Assembly: GCA_018665625.1 (NCBI GenBank)
Contig: JABJCF010000083.1
Coordinates: 1 to 5,271 of the forward strand
Origin: Nitrospina sp.
Lineage (GTDB): Bacteria > Nitrospinota > Nitrospinia > Nitrospinales > VA-1
Reading direction: 5' to 3'
DNA: 5,271 nucleotides
This document shows, piece after piece, positions 4,607 to 5,271 of this stretch. The position numbers and the translations under genes were made by a program. Every line of letters starts with the position of its first letter. Position 1 is the stretch's first letter. The notes beneath the pieces were generated by a model that ran no database searches, had not been told where the DNA came from, and saw only the letters and a program-made list of their open reading frames with translations.

Positions 4607-5271
4607 TTGCTGCCAATAGTCACAGCCAAACAAATGCAGGATATCGATAGATGGGCCATAGAAGAATTGGGGATACCCGGCATCGTCTTAATGGAAAATG
4701 CTGGCAAGGCTATTGTAGAACGAATGCAAGGAATTCTTTCCGATCTGCCTACAAAAAAATTTATTATTTTCTGTGGCAAAGGAAATAATGGAGGCGATGG
4801 ATTTGTAATTGCCAGGCATCTTGCGCAATTAGGTGCAAACGTTACCGTTTTACTAGCGGGAAAGCTTATAGACTTGAAAGGCAGTGCCAAAACCAATGCC
4901 GTTGCAGCGCGTAATATGAAAATCCCCCTAAAAGAATTAAGCCTTGAGAACATCAATACCTTTGATCACAAATTGCGTCATACAGACGTTATTGTCGATG
5001 CACTATTCGGAACAGGGCTCGCTAAACCAGTAACAGATTTCATGGAAACCGTTGTAGACAAAATCAATCAACACGAAAAATTTACCGTTTCCGTTGACAT
5101 TAATTCTGGGATAGATGCGGACTCCGGTCAATTTATAGGCCCTCATGTTAAGTCGGACATCACTTTTGCTCTAGCTTCATTCAAAAAAAGTCACTTGTTA
5201 CATCCTGCTGCCGGAGCGATGAATAAAGTAGAGCTATTGGACATAGGGATTCCCAAAAATAACGAACAGAA
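4607..5271 (+). CDS. nnrE: NAD(P)H-hydrate epimerase (YjeF_N domain), 5' part
   Basis: Epimerises R-NAD(P)HX, the hydrated damaged form of NAD(P)H, so that the companion dehydratase can restore it. The 221 residues in the window match the YjeF_N domain: TAKQMQDIDRWAIEE (6-20), GIPGIVLMENAG (22-33), the Rossmann-like loop GKGNNGGDGF (57-66), VDALFGTGL (130-138), VDINSGIDADSG (163-174) and LLDIGIP (210-216). The usual VDIPSG has Asn instead of Pro at 166. The start is read as TTG at 4607, 7 nt after AGGAG (4595-4599); the in-frame GTG at 4601 is too close to that site, and the product then begins MLPIVTAKQM as expected for the family. An in-frame stop at 4580-4582 bounds the frame. The window ends inside the gene, so whether the C-terminal ADP-dependent dehydratase (NnrD) domain is fused cannot be seen. 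Confidence 0.9.
   Translation, partial: MLPIVTAKQMQDIDRWAIEELGIPGIVLMENAGKAIVERMQGILSDLPTKKFIIFCGKGNNGGDGFVIARHLAQLGANVTVLLAGKLIDLKGSAKTNAVAARNMKIPLKELSLENINTFDHKLRHTDVIVDALFGTGLAKPVTDFMETVVDKINQHEKFTVSVDINSGIDADSGQFIGPHVKSDITFALASFKKSHLLHPAAGAMNKVELLDIGIPKNNEQ

Noticed and set aside
4477..4956. Minus-strand open frame overlapping the end of paralogue B and the start of nnrE
   Set aside because: The plus strand encodes recognisable YjeF_N motifs here; the antisense frame has no ribosome site or family resemblance.

Overview
The window is ordinary bacterial chromosome, roughly 40% GC by eye, with no mobile element, CRISPR array, tRNA or rRNA that I can recognise. The lineage is not fixed by the sequence. 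A Sec signal peptide on one protein and a eukaryotic-type (UDPGP family) UDP-glucose pyrophosphorylase suggest a Gram-negative-like bacterium outside the best-studied model groups; this is a weak inference. Three of the four recognisable enzyme genes have identifiable starts, and all three appear to begin with TTG.

Layout, left to right. (1) 1-267, plus strand: the C-terminal 88 residues of undecaprenyl-diphosphatase (UppP/BacA), cut by the window edge. (2) 276-319: a bidirectional intrinsic terminator shared with the convergent gene. (3) 334-765, minus: a small secreted glycine-rich protein of unknown function. Upstream of it lies a leader of about 206 nt running back to the best promoter in the window (TTGACA-16-TATACT at 979-1006). 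The leader contains a 17-bp perfect inverted repeat within a larger stem-loop, a possible 7-codon upstream ORF with a good Shine-Dalgarno sequence, and a segment complementary to the gene's own ribosome binding site. (4) 1206-2558, minus: eukaryotic-type UTP-glucose-1-phosphate uridylyltransferase. (5) 2643-3242, plus, and 3925-4545, plus: two diverged paralogues of an unrecognised ~200-residue protein family. (6) 3255-3827, minus, between the paralogues: a thiol-type glutathione peroxidase. (7) 4607 to the window end, plus: the N-terminal 221 residues of NAD(P)H-hydrate epimerase (NnrE/YjeF_N).

The arrangement repeats a pattern: each paralogue is transcribed away from a minus-strand enzyme gene (UGPase | paralogue A; GPx | paralogue B). 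UppP and UGPase both feed envelope polysaccharide synthesis (lipid carrier recycling and UDP-glucose supply). GPx and NnrE are damage-control enzymes (peroxide removal and repair of hydrated NAD(P)H). I see no evidence that these form one pathway. The two things most worth a second look are the paralogue family and the structured leader of the secreted protein gene.
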